From Chloroflexota bacterium (GTDB lineage Bacteria; Chloroflexota; Anaerolineae; Anaerolineales; Anaerolineaceae), in NCBI GenBank assembly GCA_021825925.1, contig JAKAFP010000006.1, positions 171,059 to 235,058 of the forward strand: DNA of 64,000 bases. Direction: 5' to 3'. A model generated the notes under the pieces. The model did no database searches. It worked only from the letters and a program-made list of their open reading frames with translations, and had not been told where the DNA came from. Positions 1 through 8,780 of this stretch are shown piece by piece. The position numbers were made by a program, and so were the translations under genes. Position 1 is the stretch's first letter; every line of letters begins with the position of its first letter.

Positions 1-354
1 AGAAAAAGTGACCACCCCTTTGACGTCATATCGGGCTGCAGCCATCATTGAAAGCACGCCTCCCATTGAAAGTCCCATCACCACCTGCTGATCCGTACAT
101 CCTTTAAGAAGGTTGAGCCCATCTTCCACTGAAGCCAGCCAATCGCGCCAGGTCGTATGTCGCATATCTTCAAGCTCGGTGGCATGCCCGGCCAGCCTGA
201 CCCCAAGAATGGTGTATTTATCTTGTACCAGCGAATCTGCCAGCATACGCATTTCTTTTGGGGTACCTGTAAACCCGTGGATCAGAAGACATCCAGTTTT
301 CCCGCCGGGGATGAAAAAGGGTTCAGCCGTAGGAATGGTCAATAAATTGGTCAT
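1..354 (-). CDS. Alpha/beta hydrolase (carboxylesterase/lipase-like), C-terminus cut by window edge
   Basis: Only the first 118 residues are inside the window. The N-terminal part shows the alpha/beta hydrolase oxyanion-hole region HGFTGTP near residue 28 and the nucleophile elbow GLSMGG, with Ser as the nucleophile, near residue 95. The catalytic Asp and His would lie beyond the edge. It resembles Est30/monoacylglycerol-lipase-like esterases; the substrate cannot be told. Two in-frame ATGs lie 6 bases apart. GGAG sits directly against the upstream one (360) but 6 bases before the one at 354, so 354 is preferred. It follows the M24 peptidase by about 20 bases on the same strand and is probably co-transcribed. 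Confidence 0.85.
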   Translation of the reverse strand, partial: MTNLLTIPTAEPFFIPGGKTGCLLIHGFTGTPKEMRMLADSLVQDKYTILGVRLAGHATELEDMRHTTWRDWLASVEDGLNLLKGCTDQQVVMGLSMGGVLSMMAAARYDVKGVVTFS

Positions 355-381
355 TTTCATCTCCACAATTTATCTGGACTT

Positions 382-1485
382 TTATAGAATCTTCAGATCG
401 CGAGACATGTCGCTCAGCGATTCGCAGCCATGGTCAGTCACAACGATGTTATCTTCTATCCTCACTCCGCCCCTGCCAGGCAGGTAAATGCCGGGTTCAA
501 CCGTATAGGTCATCCCTGCTGCCAGTTCCAAGGGGTTACCGGCAAACATGTAGGGCTGTTCGTGGGCTTCCATGCCCAGACCATGACCTGTTCGATGGGT
601 GAAATACTTACCGTAACCTGCCTGATCAATCACACGGCGGGTCACATCATCCACAGCACCGGCCGGGAGCCCCGGCTTGCCTGCCGCACGACCGGCAGCG
701 TTGGCACTTTGGACGGTTCTGTAAATTTCCACCAACTCAGGAGCAGGTTCACCCACGGCAAAAGTTCGCGTCAGATCTGAAAAATAGTCTTCATATGCAG
801 CACCCCAATCAATCACCAGCAGGTCGCCAGTTTGAAGTTTTCGAGAAGTGGGAACCGCATGTGGATTGGCACTATTTGGTCCGCCAGCGATGATCGGCAT
901 GAAAGGTAGTTCGGGAGATGAACCGGCTTTGTAAAGTTGAATGATCAATTCAGAAGCCAGGTCAATTTCAGTAAGGCCTGGTTTAATCAAAGGCAGTGTG
1001 GCGGTCAACCCCTTTTGTGCAATCTGAACAGCTTTGCGCATACATTCGATCTCTTGGGCATCTTTTTGGCTGCGCAAGACGCTGATCACGGATTCACCGG
1101 ATATAAATTTTGCACTTTTCGCCGCTTTTTGAAGGTATTCCATTTCCAGAAAACGCAAACGAATGGGTTCTACACCAACGTTTAAGGATTTGTTCTTCCA
1201 TTTGGAAAAAGCATGATCAAATACTTCCTGCCAGGTGGCGGGATCATCGCCAAAGGTGTGCACTGAGATCGGCATTGAAATGGAAGCCAGTTTTGCGCTC
1301 TCCAGTTCAGGCAGGATTAAAATTGGCGTTTCACCCCGCTGATAAACGAACAGTGTGGGTCTTTCCATGAGATGAAAATGCAAACCGGTTAAATAGACCA
1401 GGGATGGTCCCGGGTTAAGTACAATGGCGTCAATATTATTTGACGCCATCAATTTATCCAAACGCGATAATCTACTCTTGAGCAT
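382..1485 (-). CDS. M24B family metallopeptidase (Xaa-Pro aminopeptidase/prolidase-like)
   Basis: A 367-residue cytosolic protein with a creatinase-like N-terminal domain (about 1-130) and a pita-bread M24 domain. Expected metal ligands are visible: Asp in VIDWGAAYEDYFSDLTRTF (two Asp), His in HRTGHGLGMEAHE, Glu in VEPGIYLPG and Glu in GVRIEDN. This predicts a two-metal aminopeptidase that removes an N-terminal residue before proline or cleaves Xaa-Pro dipeptides; which of the two is not decidable from sequence. A GGGAG ribosome site lies about 9 bases before the ATG. It has its own consensus promoter at 1506-1534 and probably heads a two-gene unit with the hydrolase downstream. Confidence 0.93.
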   Translation of the reverse strand: MLKSRLSRLDKLMASNNIDAIVLNPGPSLVYLTGLHFHLMERPTLFVYQRGETPILILPELESAKLASISMPISVHTFGDDPATWQEVFDHAFSKWKNKSLNVGVEPIRLRFLEMEYLQKAAKSAKFISGESVISVLRSQKDAQEIECMRKAVQIAQKGLTATLPLIKPGLTEIDLASELIIQLYKAGSSPELPFMPIIAGGPNSANPHAVPTSRKLQTGDLLVIDWGAAYEDYFSDLTRTFAVGEPAPELVEIYRTVQSANAAGRAAGKPGLPAGAVDDVTRRVIDQAGYGKYFTHRTGHGLGMEAHEQPYMFAGNPLELAAGMTYTVEPGIYLPGRGGVRIEDNIVVTDHGCESLSDMSRDLKIL

Positions 1486-1505
1486 AATAATGATCTCCCG
1501 AGACG

Positions 1506-1534
1506 ATTATAGCGCCAAGTAGGCTGTGATGCAA
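1506..1534 (-). promoter_or_regulatory. Sigma-70-type promoter of the M24 peptidase gene
   Basis: On the minus strand TTGCAT and TATAAT are separated by exactly 17 bases. The start site would fall near 1499, giving a short leader before the ATG at 1485. It lies in the 73-base gap after the amino-acid ABC ATPase gene, so the peptidase can be transcribed separately from the transporter. Confidence 0.8.
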
Positions 1535-1558
1535 AAATTCGTGTCTGGACCGAACCTG

Positions 1559-2305
1559 TTAGTGGTTTAAGATTTGTGAAAGGAAAAGACGGGTCCTATC
1601 CTGGGTTGGGTTGGAGAAAAACACAGACGGAGAAGCCTTTTCGACAATTTGACCTTTATCCATGAAGACCACTTCATCTGCAGCCGCCTTGGCAAAACCC
1701 ATTTCATGGGTGACCACGATCATGGTAATACCGGCTTTTGCAAGATCAAGCATGACCTCAAGAACCTCCTTGATCATTTCAGGGTCAAGGGCGCTGGTGG
1801 GTTCATCAAACAACATCAGTTTGGGATTCATGGCCAAAGCACGGGCAATGGCTACACGCTGCTGTTGTCCACCAGATAATTGCGTTGGATAATTATTGGC
1901 TTTTTCGGGGATGCCGACGCGCGTGAGCTGGGTCATGGCATTTTCGATCGCTTTTTCTTTGGTTATCTTTTTCACGATCCGTTGAGCCAGGGTGATGTTT
2001 TCGAGAACCGTCAGATGCGGATAGAGATTGAAGTGTTGAAACACCATGCCGATCTCGGAACGGATCTTATCAATCTGTTTCGAATTATGGGTCAGCTTTT
2101 CACCATCAATCCAAATTTCGCCGCTGGTCTTTTCTTCAAGTTGATTCACACAACGCAGAAGAGTGGATTTGCCTGAGCCGCTGGGGCCAAGGATCACGAT
2201 CACCTGCCCCTTATTCACGGTCAAGCTGACACCATTAAGGGCTTCGATCCCGGTGAAGTGTTTTTTTAGATCTTGAATAACCACCATTTCATCAGCGCTG
2301 CTCAT
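1559..2305 (-). CDS. glnQ: Polar amino-acid ABC transporter, ATP-binding protein
   Basis: A 248-residue ABC ATPase. Walker [11 protein letters not shown]-loop in [11 protein letters not shown], signature [15 protein letters not shown], Walker [15 protein letters not shown] and the switch His in VVTHEMGFA are all intact. Length and the Q-loop sequence match the GlnQ/HisP branch, which energises uptake of polar amino acids. It overlaps the permease gene by 14 bases and is third in a receptor-permease-ATPase operon. The exact amino acid cannot be told; the symbol is by family only. Confidence 0.95.
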   Translation of the reverse strand: MSSADEMVVIQDLKKHFTGIEALNGVSLTVNKGQVIVILGPSGSGKSTLLRCVNQLEEKTSGEIWIDGEKLTHNSKQIDKIRSEIGMVFQHFNLYPHLTVLENITLAQRIVKKITKEKAIENAMTQLTRVGIPEKANNYPTQLSGGQQQRVAIARALAMNPKLMLFDEPTSALDPEMIKEVLEVMLDLAKAGITMIVVTHEMGFAKAAADEVVFMDKGQIVEKASPSVFFSNPTQDRTRLFLSQILNH

Positions 2306-3173
2306 TTTTTTGGATCCGTTTCTCGATAAATTTCATCAAAAAGGAAAGTAAGATCGTCATGGTCAAATACAAAACGGCAAGGGTAATGTATGACTCTTGA
2401 TATTGAAAAGTTCTTCCGGCATAAAGCTTGGCAATTTGGGTGATATCTCTTACCGCCAGCACCGAAACCAGCGATGAATCTTTCAACATGGAAATAAAAT
2501 CATTGCCTAAAGCAGGCAAGACATTGCGAATGGCCTGCGGCAAAATAATGTAACGCATGGCCTGCCAATAACTCATTCCTTGTGAACGGGCGGCTTCCAT
2601 TTGACCGCGGCCAATGGATTGAATGCCAGCCCGGAATATTTCAGCTAAAAATGCACCATAAGTGGTTGAAAGCGCGATGACTGCCCGGGTATTCATGGGC
2701 ACTTCATTCTTGATCGCAGACAGCCAGGTACCGATTCCAGTGACGCCCATTTGTGTCAACCACACACCTAATGCTTTTATCCCATTGACGACGCCAGGAA
2801 TACCCACAAATGCAATAAAAAAGATCAGCACCAGCATGGGGATGCCTCTGATCAATTCAACATACAAAGTTGCCAGATTTTTGAAAAAGGTATTATCAGA
2901 GATACGTCCCAAACCGGTTAACAACCCAAGAACAAGCGCAAAAATAAAAGCGATCAGGGTTGTAGTAATGGTGACGCTTAACCCTGCTTTGATGAATAAA
3001 AATGCCTTCTGAAATGGAATGTTTGTAAGAATGGTGACAAAAGTTAATATGGCAATGGCAATTATTGCATACAGCCACCAGGGTGCCGCTTTGAGCCTTA
3101 ATTTCACATACTCACGGTATTCTTCAGAATTTCGTCTGGGAGGTTTTGCATTGGCATTCGTTATTTGTGCCAT
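2292..3173 (-). CDS. glnP: Polar amino-acid ABC transporter, permease
   Basis: A 293-residue inner-membrane permease of the HisM/GlnP (BPD_transp_1) family. About five or six hydrophobic segments follow a charged 35-residue N-terminus. The EAA loop that docks on the ATPase is visible as [22 protein letters not shown] near residue 193, with the conserved Gly. It is the only permease in the operon, so it probably works as a homodimer. A strong hairpin separates it from the receptor gene upstream, and its 3' end overlaps the ATPase start. Confidence 0.94.
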   Translation of the reverse strand: MAQITNANAKPPRRNSEEYREYVKLRLKAAPWWLYAIIAIAILTFVTILTNIPFQKAFLFIKAGLSVTITTTLIAFIFALVLGLLTGLGRISDNTFFKNLATLYVELIRGIPMLVLIFFIAFVGIPGVVNGIKALGVWLTQMGVTGIGTWLSAIKNEVPMNTRAVIALSTTYGAFLAEIFRAGIQSIGRGQMEAARSQGMSYWQAMRYIILPQAIRNVLPALGNDFISMLKDSSLVSVLAVRDITQIAKLYAGRTFQYQESYITLAVLYLTMTILLSFLMKFIEKRIQKNEQR

Positions 3174-3186
3174 CAGTACTCTTTCT

Positions 3187-3218
3187 ACGGGCTCCCTGAA
3201 GTCTTCAAGGGAGCCCGT
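3187..3218 (-). other. Intercistronic hairpin between receptor and permease genes
   Basis: Arms 3187-3200 and 3204-3218 form an almost perfect GC-rich stem with a 3-base loop. On the minus (coding) strand it has no U-tract after it, only an A-run before it; the seven-T run follows it on the plus strand, where no gene ends. It is therefore more likely an mRNA-stabilising 3' cap for the receptor message or a weak attenuator of the permease than a true stop for this operon. Confidence 0.6.
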
Positions 3219-3236
3219 TTTTTTAGGTAAATGGGA

Positions 3237-4073
3237 TTATTTAATATCGTCGTAAGTAATTTTGAAATCGGGACCAAAGTATTTCACTTGCAAGGCCGCA
3301 AGAGTACCATCATCAATCATTGCCTGAAGGGCCTGATCAACAGGCGCTTTTAATTCGCTACCTTTGGGATAAATGAAACCCAATTCATCGCTTGAGATCG
3401 AATCACCAATAAGTTCAAGTTGGTCAGCATTTGTTCCTTGATAACCCAAACCAACCACCTCATCAATGATGATGGCATCCAAATCACCGGCCAGTAAAGC
3501 TTGAACGGCAAAGGGGAAGGTTTCAAAGGCCTGGATGCGGTCTTCAGGAAGGTATTTTGCAGCCGTTTCATAGTTGGTGGTGCTTACCTGAGTGCCTAAT
3601 TTGAACTCAGGATTGGCAACAATGTCTTCGATGCTGTTGAAACGGGTCTCACCTTTGCGCACAAGCAAACGTTGTTGGATCTGTTGATATCCGATCGAGA
3701 AGTCAACTTGCTGCTGGCGATCAGGAGTATTGGTGACACCGTCGGCGCCGACATCATATTGACCATCAGCCACGGCCTGGATCATTCCGTCCCAGGCGGA
3801 TTCAACAAAGACAGGGGTGCAGTGCAGACGAGTGCAGATGTCGTTCCATGCATCATAATCCCAGCCGCCGGCTTCACCGGTGGTGGCGGAAATATAGTTG
3901 AAAGGCAGGTACGCATTCTCGACGGCGATTTTGACCTCGCGGCAATCGAGATCAACGATCGCGTCCTTGGCAGTTCCCAGACAACCGGAAGCAGGCTTGC
4001 TGCCTGCGCAGGCGCTCAAAACAACAATACACAGCGCCAAAACAATAGCTAGTACGACTTTCGTGTTTTTCAT
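3237..4073 (-). CDS. Polar amino-acid ABC transporter, lipid-anchored substrate-binding protein
   Basis: A 278-residue SBP_bac_3 protein. The signal peptide ends in the lipobox LSAC with Cys22 as the lipidation site. The family's ligand contacts are suggested by NAYLPFNY, the Arg in TNTPDRQQQVDFS (carboxylate binding) and the Asp in IIIDE (amino group). It delivers an amino acid to the permease encoded downstream. An upstream in-frame TTG (4088) would extend it, but the GAGGAG ribosome site falls inside that extension, 7-8 bases before the ATG at 4073, so 4073 is the start. Expression is probably controlled by the folded leader and terminator at 4163-4303. Confidence 0.94.
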   Translation of the reverse strand: MKNTKVVLAIVLALCIVVLSACAGSKPASGCLGTAKDAIVDLDCREVKIAVENAYLPFNYISATTGEAGGWDYDAWNDICTRLHCTPVFVESAWDGMIQAVADGQYDVGADGVTNTPDRQQQVDFSIGYQQIQQRLLVRKGETRFNSIEDIVANPEFKLGTQVSTTNYETAAKYLPEDRIQAFETFPFAVQALLAGDLDAIIIDEVVGLGYQGTNADQLELIGDSISSDELGFIYPKGSELKAPVDQALQAMIDDGTLAALQVKYFGPDFKITYDDIK

Positions 4074-4162
4074 TTTTCTTCTCCTCAAATTTTTTTTACA
4101 ACATTTTCAACCTGCAAGAGAAGTACAATTGCAGATTGCGGTTACCAAGCAGGGCGTTAGGT

Positions 4163-4190
4163 AAAAAAAACCTCCCCTATGAAGGGAAGG
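4163..4190 (-). terminator. Intrinsic terminator in the leader of the amino-acid receptor gene
   Basis: On the minus strand an 8-base stem (4183-4190 with 4171-4178, one imperfect pair) and a 4-base loop are followed by eight consecutive U. It stands between the promoter (4319-4347) and the receptor start at 4073 with no gene ending upstream, so it can only attenuate the receptor message. Confidence 0.85.
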
Positions 4191-4222
4191 CGGGAAATCT
4201 TGTAAAAAATAAGCTGCTTCTT

Positions 4223-4303
4223 GGTCTACCTAAATCGAATCAGCGCCCGTTACCCTTCAAGAGTTTGGCGTTTGGCTTTCGATGATGCTTAGGTGTGTAG
4301 ACC
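4223..4303 (-). promoter_or_regulatory. Structured leader RNA, candidate riboswitch aptamer of unidentified class
   Basis: The minus-strand transcript can form a long closing helix. GGTCTAC (4297-4303) pairs with GTAGACC (4223-4229). Further in, CCTAA pairs with TTAGG and ATCGAA with TTCGAT; all extra bases are bulged on the 5' side. The enclosed loop holds CGCC/GGCG and a small hairpin, with unpaired purine-rich stretches. The domain begins a few bases after the predicted start of transcription and ends about 33 bases before an intrinsic terminator. I compared it from memory with the glutamine, lysine, glycine, SAM, T-box, c-di-GMP and TPP consensus motifs and found no match. Function as a ligand sensor is inference. 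Confidence 0.6.
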
Positions 4304-4318
4304 GATATCATAGGTATG

Positions 4319-4347
4319 TTTATAGCAAACTACATTTTAAAAGTCAA
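4319..4347 (-). promoter_or_regulatory. Sigma-70-type promoter of the amino-acid transporter operon
   Basis: TTGACT and TATAAA on the minus strand with a 17-base spacer. The start would be near 4312, about 9 bases before the closing helix of the folded leader, which gives a leader of about 240 bases ahead of the ATG at 4073. Confidence 0.85.
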
Positions 4348-4437
4348 TAGGTTTTAATTAATTCTTCATATTTTGGTTTTTTGTAATAAATGAACGACCA
4401 GATTTGGTGAAAAAATAGAAAAATCGTATTGTAATTT

Positions 4438-5973
4438 TTAAACACTTTTTTTGGATTGTTTTTCGACATACATGGCTTGGTCTGAAGCCTGGATCAATTT
4501 TGTCAATGACAATGGATCCTTCCAATCGTAGAGGGATGTCCCGGTGCTGAATGAAAGCTGGTATTTTCTATCAAATTCTGATTTATAGTTTCTATGCTGT
4601 TCTTTCAAACGCAACAACATGGATTGATGGGAATTTTCGGCGTTTTCGATCGCAAAAACAGTAAATTCATCTCCGCCGTAACGGGCAATAATATCTGAAG
4701 ACCGAAATGACCTTTTTAGGATCTCGCCCATATCTTTGATAGCCTGATCACCAGCGGAATGCCCAAATTGGTCATTGATCTGCTTTAAATTATCCAGATC
4801 AAAGAAGAATAACACGGCGTTCATATTCATGCGCAGGCAAAAGGTACGCAGTTGTTCAGAGAGCACGAAAAAACCCCGGCGATTGATAAGCCCTGTCAGA
4901 TCATCCACCAGGCTGAGTTCTTTAAGTTCTTGTTCCACCTTTTTTCGTATTGATATGTCGTGCATGACCAATAGGTAGCCGACCACAAAAAGGTCTTTGT
5001 TACGTAACAGTGATACTGTAATTTCAAAATCTATCTTTTGGCCATCTTGAATGATCTGCTTCTCAAAACAATAATTGCCTCTTAAGGATTGAAAAAGGCC
5101 CTTATCAATAAGATTGAGTTCCATCTGGTCAAACCGTAATCCTTCAGGCGTTTTCTTCCAGCCAAAGATGGTTTGCGCTTTTGGATTGGAATCCACAACC
5201 CGGAATTGCTCATCCAAAACAAGCACCCCGTCGCCAAGGATTTCGATAAGCGCATCCCTTGCAATCGGTACCAGATCAAACAGTTTATATCGAAGTATGG
5301 CATAACTGATCGCAAATCCCCACAAGGTATACACAAAGGGATTGAGGTCAAGATTTGCCAGCTTTGGGAAAATACTTTCACCACTTAGATAAAAAAGGAA
5401 CAAAGCATATAAGAGTATTGAGACCGCGAGGATAATATTCGTCTGGCGAAGATAAAGTGATGAGGCATGCCGTCTTTTAAAGATCAATAAAAATGTGGCA
5501 AGCGTCACCATGATCAGGTTAAAAGCCACCGTAATGTAATAAACAGGCCCTTTTTCAAAAGCAAGCAATGGAATAATGCCACTGTTATCTATCGAAGAAG
5601 AACGATAGATCAAGTGTAGAGAATTATCAAAGAATTTAATAAATAGACAAATAGCAGGAATGATGAACAGGAGTGGAATATTCTTCTTATTTATCCATTT
5701 GTTATGTCCGCTGAATTGGCTGGCAAACAAAAAATAGAGGGTTGGAAAAGTCATTATGCCAATATATTGCAGCTTGTTCCAAAACAACATTAATGAATAA
5801 TCAAAACTGGCCAGTTCAAAACTGTACCCCAAGATATAGATATCCATTGAGAACATAAAAAGGGCAAATACTTTCGCCCCTTCCGTTTTGCCTTGCTGCA
5901 AGGCATAAACGGCAATAACCGCGATCATAATCGCACAGATAAAAACTATTAAAGCAATCGGATTCAATGCCAT
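4438..5973 (-). CDS. Membrane-bound diguanylate cyclase (7TM-PAS-GGDEF)
   Basis: A 511-residue protein. Residues 1-225 hold about seven or eight membrane segments of the kind found N-terminal to some histidine kinases. A PAS domain follows (about 235-345, with VVDSNPKAQTIFGW), then a GGDEF domain (about 355-511). The active-site motif ARYGGDEF is intact, and an RxxD inhibitory site (RSSD) stands five residues before it, so it should make cyclic di-GMP from two GTP and be product-inhibited. The signal sensed is unknown. It is a single gene; the divergent neighbour at 6230 is unrelated. An extended -10 promoter precedes it at 6029-6034. Confidence 0.92.
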   Translation of the reverse strand: MALNPIALIVFICAIMIAVIAVYALQQGKTEGAKVFALFMFSMDIYILGYSFELASFDYSLMLFWNKLQYIGIMTFPTLYFLFASQFSGHNKWINKKNIPLLFIIPAICLFIKFFDNSLHLIYRSSSIDNSGIIPLLAFEKGPVYYITVAFNLIMVTLATFLLIFKRRHASSLYLRQTNIILAVSILLYALFLFYLSGESIFPKLANLDLNPFVYTLWGFAISYAILRYKLFDLVPIARDALIEILGDGVLVLDEQFRVVDSNPKAQTIFGWKKTPEGLRFDQMELNLIDKGLFQSLRGNYCFEKQIIQDGQKIDFEITVSLLRNKDLFVVGYLLVMHDISIRKKVEQELKELSLVDDLTGLINRRGFFVLSEQLRTFCLRMNMNAVLFFFDLDNLKQINDQFGHSAGDQAIKDMGEILKRSFRSSDIIARYGGDEFTVFAIENAENSHQSMLLRLKEQHRNYKSEFDRKYQLSFSTGTSLYDWKDPLSLTKLIQASDQAMYVEKQSKKSV

Positions 5974-6028
5974 TTGACTAATCCATAAAAATCTGGGATT
6001 CCAACATCAATCATGACACTCTTTTTTC

Positions 6029-6034
6029 ATTATA
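6029..6034 (-). promoter_or_regulatory. Extended -10 promoter of the diguanylate cyclase gene
   Basis: TGCTATAAT on the minus strand, an extended -10 with the upstream TG. No good -35 hexamer lies 16-18 bases upstream. The leader would be about 50 bases. Confidence 0.55.
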
Positions 6035-6229
6035 GCAAGAGGAATGCCAAAGGGGAGATTCCCTTTTTACGGCAACAAACAATTCATTGTTTATAAAAAA
6101 AACAGAACATTTTCGACAACTGCAAGTAATTTTGAAAAGTTCCAGAACTTTAATATATGCCTTTTCCATTTTACAAGTTTTGAATTCTTTTCTCTAATAT
6201 AATTTATTCAATAATTCAGGAGGACTCAG

Positions 6230-7189
6230 ATGGATCAAACCTTAAACTGGTTGTTATCTTCAACCCCTTATGTTGAATATCGAACACGATTGGACCTGCT
6301 TCACCAATCCGAGAATGATCTGTCAGTGACCCAGGCCCGCGAGGCCATGCTTGAAAATCCGTTGATCAAAGGGCTGATCCAAGAGATAACCAACTGGCCT
6401 GGGTCCATTCTGGTCAGCCATAAGAGCGCCGGCCACTCACTCCACAAACTTGTCTTTCTGGCAGATGTAGGGCTGAAGGTAACAGATCCAGGGATGTCGC
6501 CGTTAATCGAAAAGGTCATGGAACATCAAGATCCTGACGGTCCGTTTGATATGTTAACCAATATTCCAACTCAATTTGGCGGAACCGGGGAAGATGTATG
6601 GTCATGGGCTTTGTGTGATGCTCCATCTGTCCTGTATGCTTTAGTAAAATTTGGTTTGGGTGATGATCCACAAGTCAAAAATGGAATTGAATATCTCTCA
6701 GTTTTGGTTAGAGAAAACGGGTTTCCGTGTGCCGGTTCAACCAAGTTAGGGTCCTTTCGAGGTCCTGGCAGGAAGATTGACCCCTGCCCTTACGCCAACC
6801 TGATCATGGTAAAACTTCTGGCTGCTTCGCAAGGCACGCTCTATAGCGATGCCTGTCACATTGGTGCAGAATCCTTGTTGCATTGTTGGGCTGAACGCCA
6901 GACCTTCCACCCTTACATTTTTTACATGGGGAATGACTTCAGCAAACTCAAAGCCCCAATGGTCTGGTTTGACATTGTTCATGTTACCCATGTGTTGTCT
7001 CAATTACCCTGGCTCAATGAAGATGCCCGTCTGTTGGAAATGAAAGCCATCGTAACCCAGAAAAGCAATACCGAAGGACTTTTCACACCAGAATCCATTT
7101 GGACGGCCTGGAAGGAGTGGGATTTCGGGCAGAAAAAAGCACCCTCTCCATACCTCACATACCTGGTTGCAAGTTTTCTTAACCATTAA
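6230..7189 (+). CDS. Conserved hypothetical protein, probable alpha/alpha-toroid fold
   Basis: A 319-residue soluble protein without signal peptide or membrane segment. I do not recognise a family with certainty. It is rich in Trp, Leu and short helical repeats, and the internal motifs HQDPDGPFD, GTGEDVWSWALCDAP and DPCPYANLIMVKLL recall the repeat units of terpene-cyclase/prenyltransferase-type alpha/alpha barrels, but no DxDD or DxxDD-type catalytic motif is seen. Binding of a small molecule or a glycan is only a guess. It has a strong AGGAGG site 6 bases before the ATG. It stands alone between two divergent or convergent units, closed by a bidirectional terminator. Confidence 0.75.
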   Translation: MDQTLNWLLSSTPYVEYRTRLDLLHQSENDLSVTQAREAMLENPLIKGLIQEITNWPGSILVSHKSAGHSLHKLVFLADVGLKVTDPGMSPLIEKVMEHQDPDGPFDMLTNIPTQFGGTGEDVWSWALCDAPSVLYALVKFGLGDDPQVKNGIEYLSVLVRENGFPCAGSTKLGSFRGPGRKIDPCPYANLIMVKLLAASQGTLYSDACHIGAESLLHCWAERQTFHPYIFYMGNDFSKLKAPMVWFDIVHVTHVLSQLPWLNEDARLLEMKAIVTQKSNTEGLFTPESIWTAWKEWDFGQKKAPSPYLTYLVASFLNH

Positions 7190-7196
7190 ACAAAAA

Positions 7197-7223
7197 ACGA
7201 TCTGAAAAATAATTTCAGATCGT
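7197..7223. terminator. Bidirectional intrinsic terminator between convergent genes
   Basis: An 11-base perfect stem (7197-7207 with 7213-7223), T-run after it on plus and a six-T run on minus. It closes both the hypothetical gene (ends 7189) and RNase Y (ends 7242). Confidence 0.85.
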
Positions 7224-7241
7224 TTTGATAAGTGGAATCTC

Positions 7242-8780
7242 TTACTTCGCGAATTCGATCGCCCTGGTTTCGCGGATCACGGTTACCTTGATCTGACCGG
7301 GATACTGCATGGATTCTTCAACCTTCTTGGCCACATCACGGGCCAGACGGGTGGATGCCAGGTCGTCAATTTCTTCAGGGCGCACGATGATGCGAACTTC
7401 ACGACCGGCCTGGATGGCATAACTCTGCTGAACACCCTTGAAGGAATTGGCAATCTCTTCGAGTGCGCGCAGACGCTTGATGTATTGTTCCAAATCTTCG
7501 CGACGGGCACCTGGACGGGCACCTGAGATGGCATCAGCGGCTTCCACGATCACTGCTTCGAGTGATTCCTGGTCCACTTCATGATGATGTGAAGCCATGG
7601 CGTTCACAACCTTGGGATGCACACCGTAACGTTTGGCGTATTCAGCACCCAACTGGGCATGCGTACCTTCGGTGTTGTGATCAAGCGCCTTGCCCAGATC
7701 GTGCAGCAAACCACCAGCACGGGCAACTTCGACATTGGCGCCCAATTCAGCGGCCAGTACTGCAGACAGCTTGGCCACTTCAACAGCATGAGAAAGTTGG
7801 TTTTGACCATAAGAAGTACGGAATTTCAACCGACCAAGAAGTTTCAGAACCTCCGGGTGGATGCCAGCCACGCCAGCATCAAAGGCAGCGCCTTCACCTG
7901 CTTCAATAATGGCTTTCTCTACTTCCTTCTCTTCTTCAGCCAGGATCTTTTCAATGTGGGCTGGGTGAATTCTACCGTCCACGATCAGACGATCCAAAGA
8001 CCGTCTGGCAATTTCACGTCTTACAGGGTCAAAACAAGAGATGGTGACTGCTTCGGGGGTGTCATCCACGATGACATCCACGCCGGCAGCCTGTTCAAAT
8101 GCACGGATGTTGCGTCCGTTGCGACCAACGATACGACCCTTCATTTCTTCATTGGGCAGAGTCACCAATGAAGTGGAAACGCTGACCACATGCTCAGAAG
8201 CGACGCGTTGGATGGCATCGGTGATGATCTCGCGGGCGCGTTTTTCACCTTCGTTGCGGGCTTCCGCTTCGATCTGGCGAATAATGCGGGCCATATCATT
8301 GCGACCTTCTTTTTCGGCTTCTCCAAGTAGAACCTGCTTGGCTTCTTCCATGCTCATCTGGCCAATGCGCTGCAGTTCTTCCAATTCAGTGGCGTACAGC
8401 TTTTCAATTTCGTTGGCGCGTTTATCCAGCGCACTTTGCCGCTTATTGATATTTTGTTCGCGCAGCTCTAGTCTTTCAATACGATTATCAAGTTCAAGAC
8501 GTCTTTTTTGCAAACGATCATCTTCGCGGACGATCTCGCTTCTTCGGCGAGAGTTCTCAGATTCGGCTTCTTGAAGGATCTTGAGTGATTTATCTCTTGC
8601 TTCCATCTCAAGGTTCTTTGCTTTTTCTGTGGCCATTCTGACCAGATTGTCCGCTTCATTCTGCTGGTTCTTTTTGAATCTTTCAGTAAAGCTTTTTACC
8701 AGAAAGTAAGAAACCCCTCCGGCAATAACCAACCCAACTAAAATTGCAATGAGAATTGTGGCTAGATTAACATTTTCCAT
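7242..8780 (-). CDS. rny: Ribonuclease Y
   Basis: A 512-residue membrane-anchored endoribonuclease that starts mRNA decay. In order: one N-terminal transmembrane helix (about 5-25), a long charged coiled coil (about 30-190), a KH RNA-binding domain with GRNGRNIRAFE (about 205-270), and an HD domain with LLHDLGKALD and SHHHEVD. All are canonical. The frame is open further upstream, but GAGG lies 6 bases before the ATG at 8780, which gives the family's usual N-terminus. The start overlaps the end of recX by 14 bases, so the two are translationally linked. Confidence 0.97.
   Translation of the reverse strand: MENVNLATILIAILVGLVIAGGVSYFLVKSFTERFKKNQQNEADNLVRMATEKAKNLEMEARDKSLKILQEAESENSRRRSEIVREDDRLQKRRLELDNRIERLELREQNINKRQSALDKRANEIEKLYATELEELQRIGQMSMEEAKQVLLGEAEKEGRNDMARIIRQIEAEARNEGEKRAREIITDAIQRVASEHVVSVSTSLVTLPNEEMKGRIVGRNGRNIRAFEQAAGVDVIVDDTPEAVTISCFDPVRREIARRSLDRLIVDGRIHPAHIEKILAEEEKEVEKAIIEAGEGAAFDAGVAGIHPEVLKLLGRLKFRTSYGQNQLSHAVEVAKLSAVLAAELGANVEVARAGGLLHDLGKALDHNTEGTHAQLGAEYAKRYGVHPKVVNAMASHHHEVDQESLEAVIVEAADAISGARPGARREDLEQYIKRLRALEEIANSFKGVQQSYAIQAGREVRIIVRPEEIDDLASTRLARDVAKKVEESMQYPGQIKVTVIRETRAIEFAK

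Noticed and set aside
4074..4088. Five-codon upstream extension of the amino-acid receptor (TTG start)
   Set aside because: The extension codons are the ribosome-binding site itself (GAGGAG) for the ATG at 4073.
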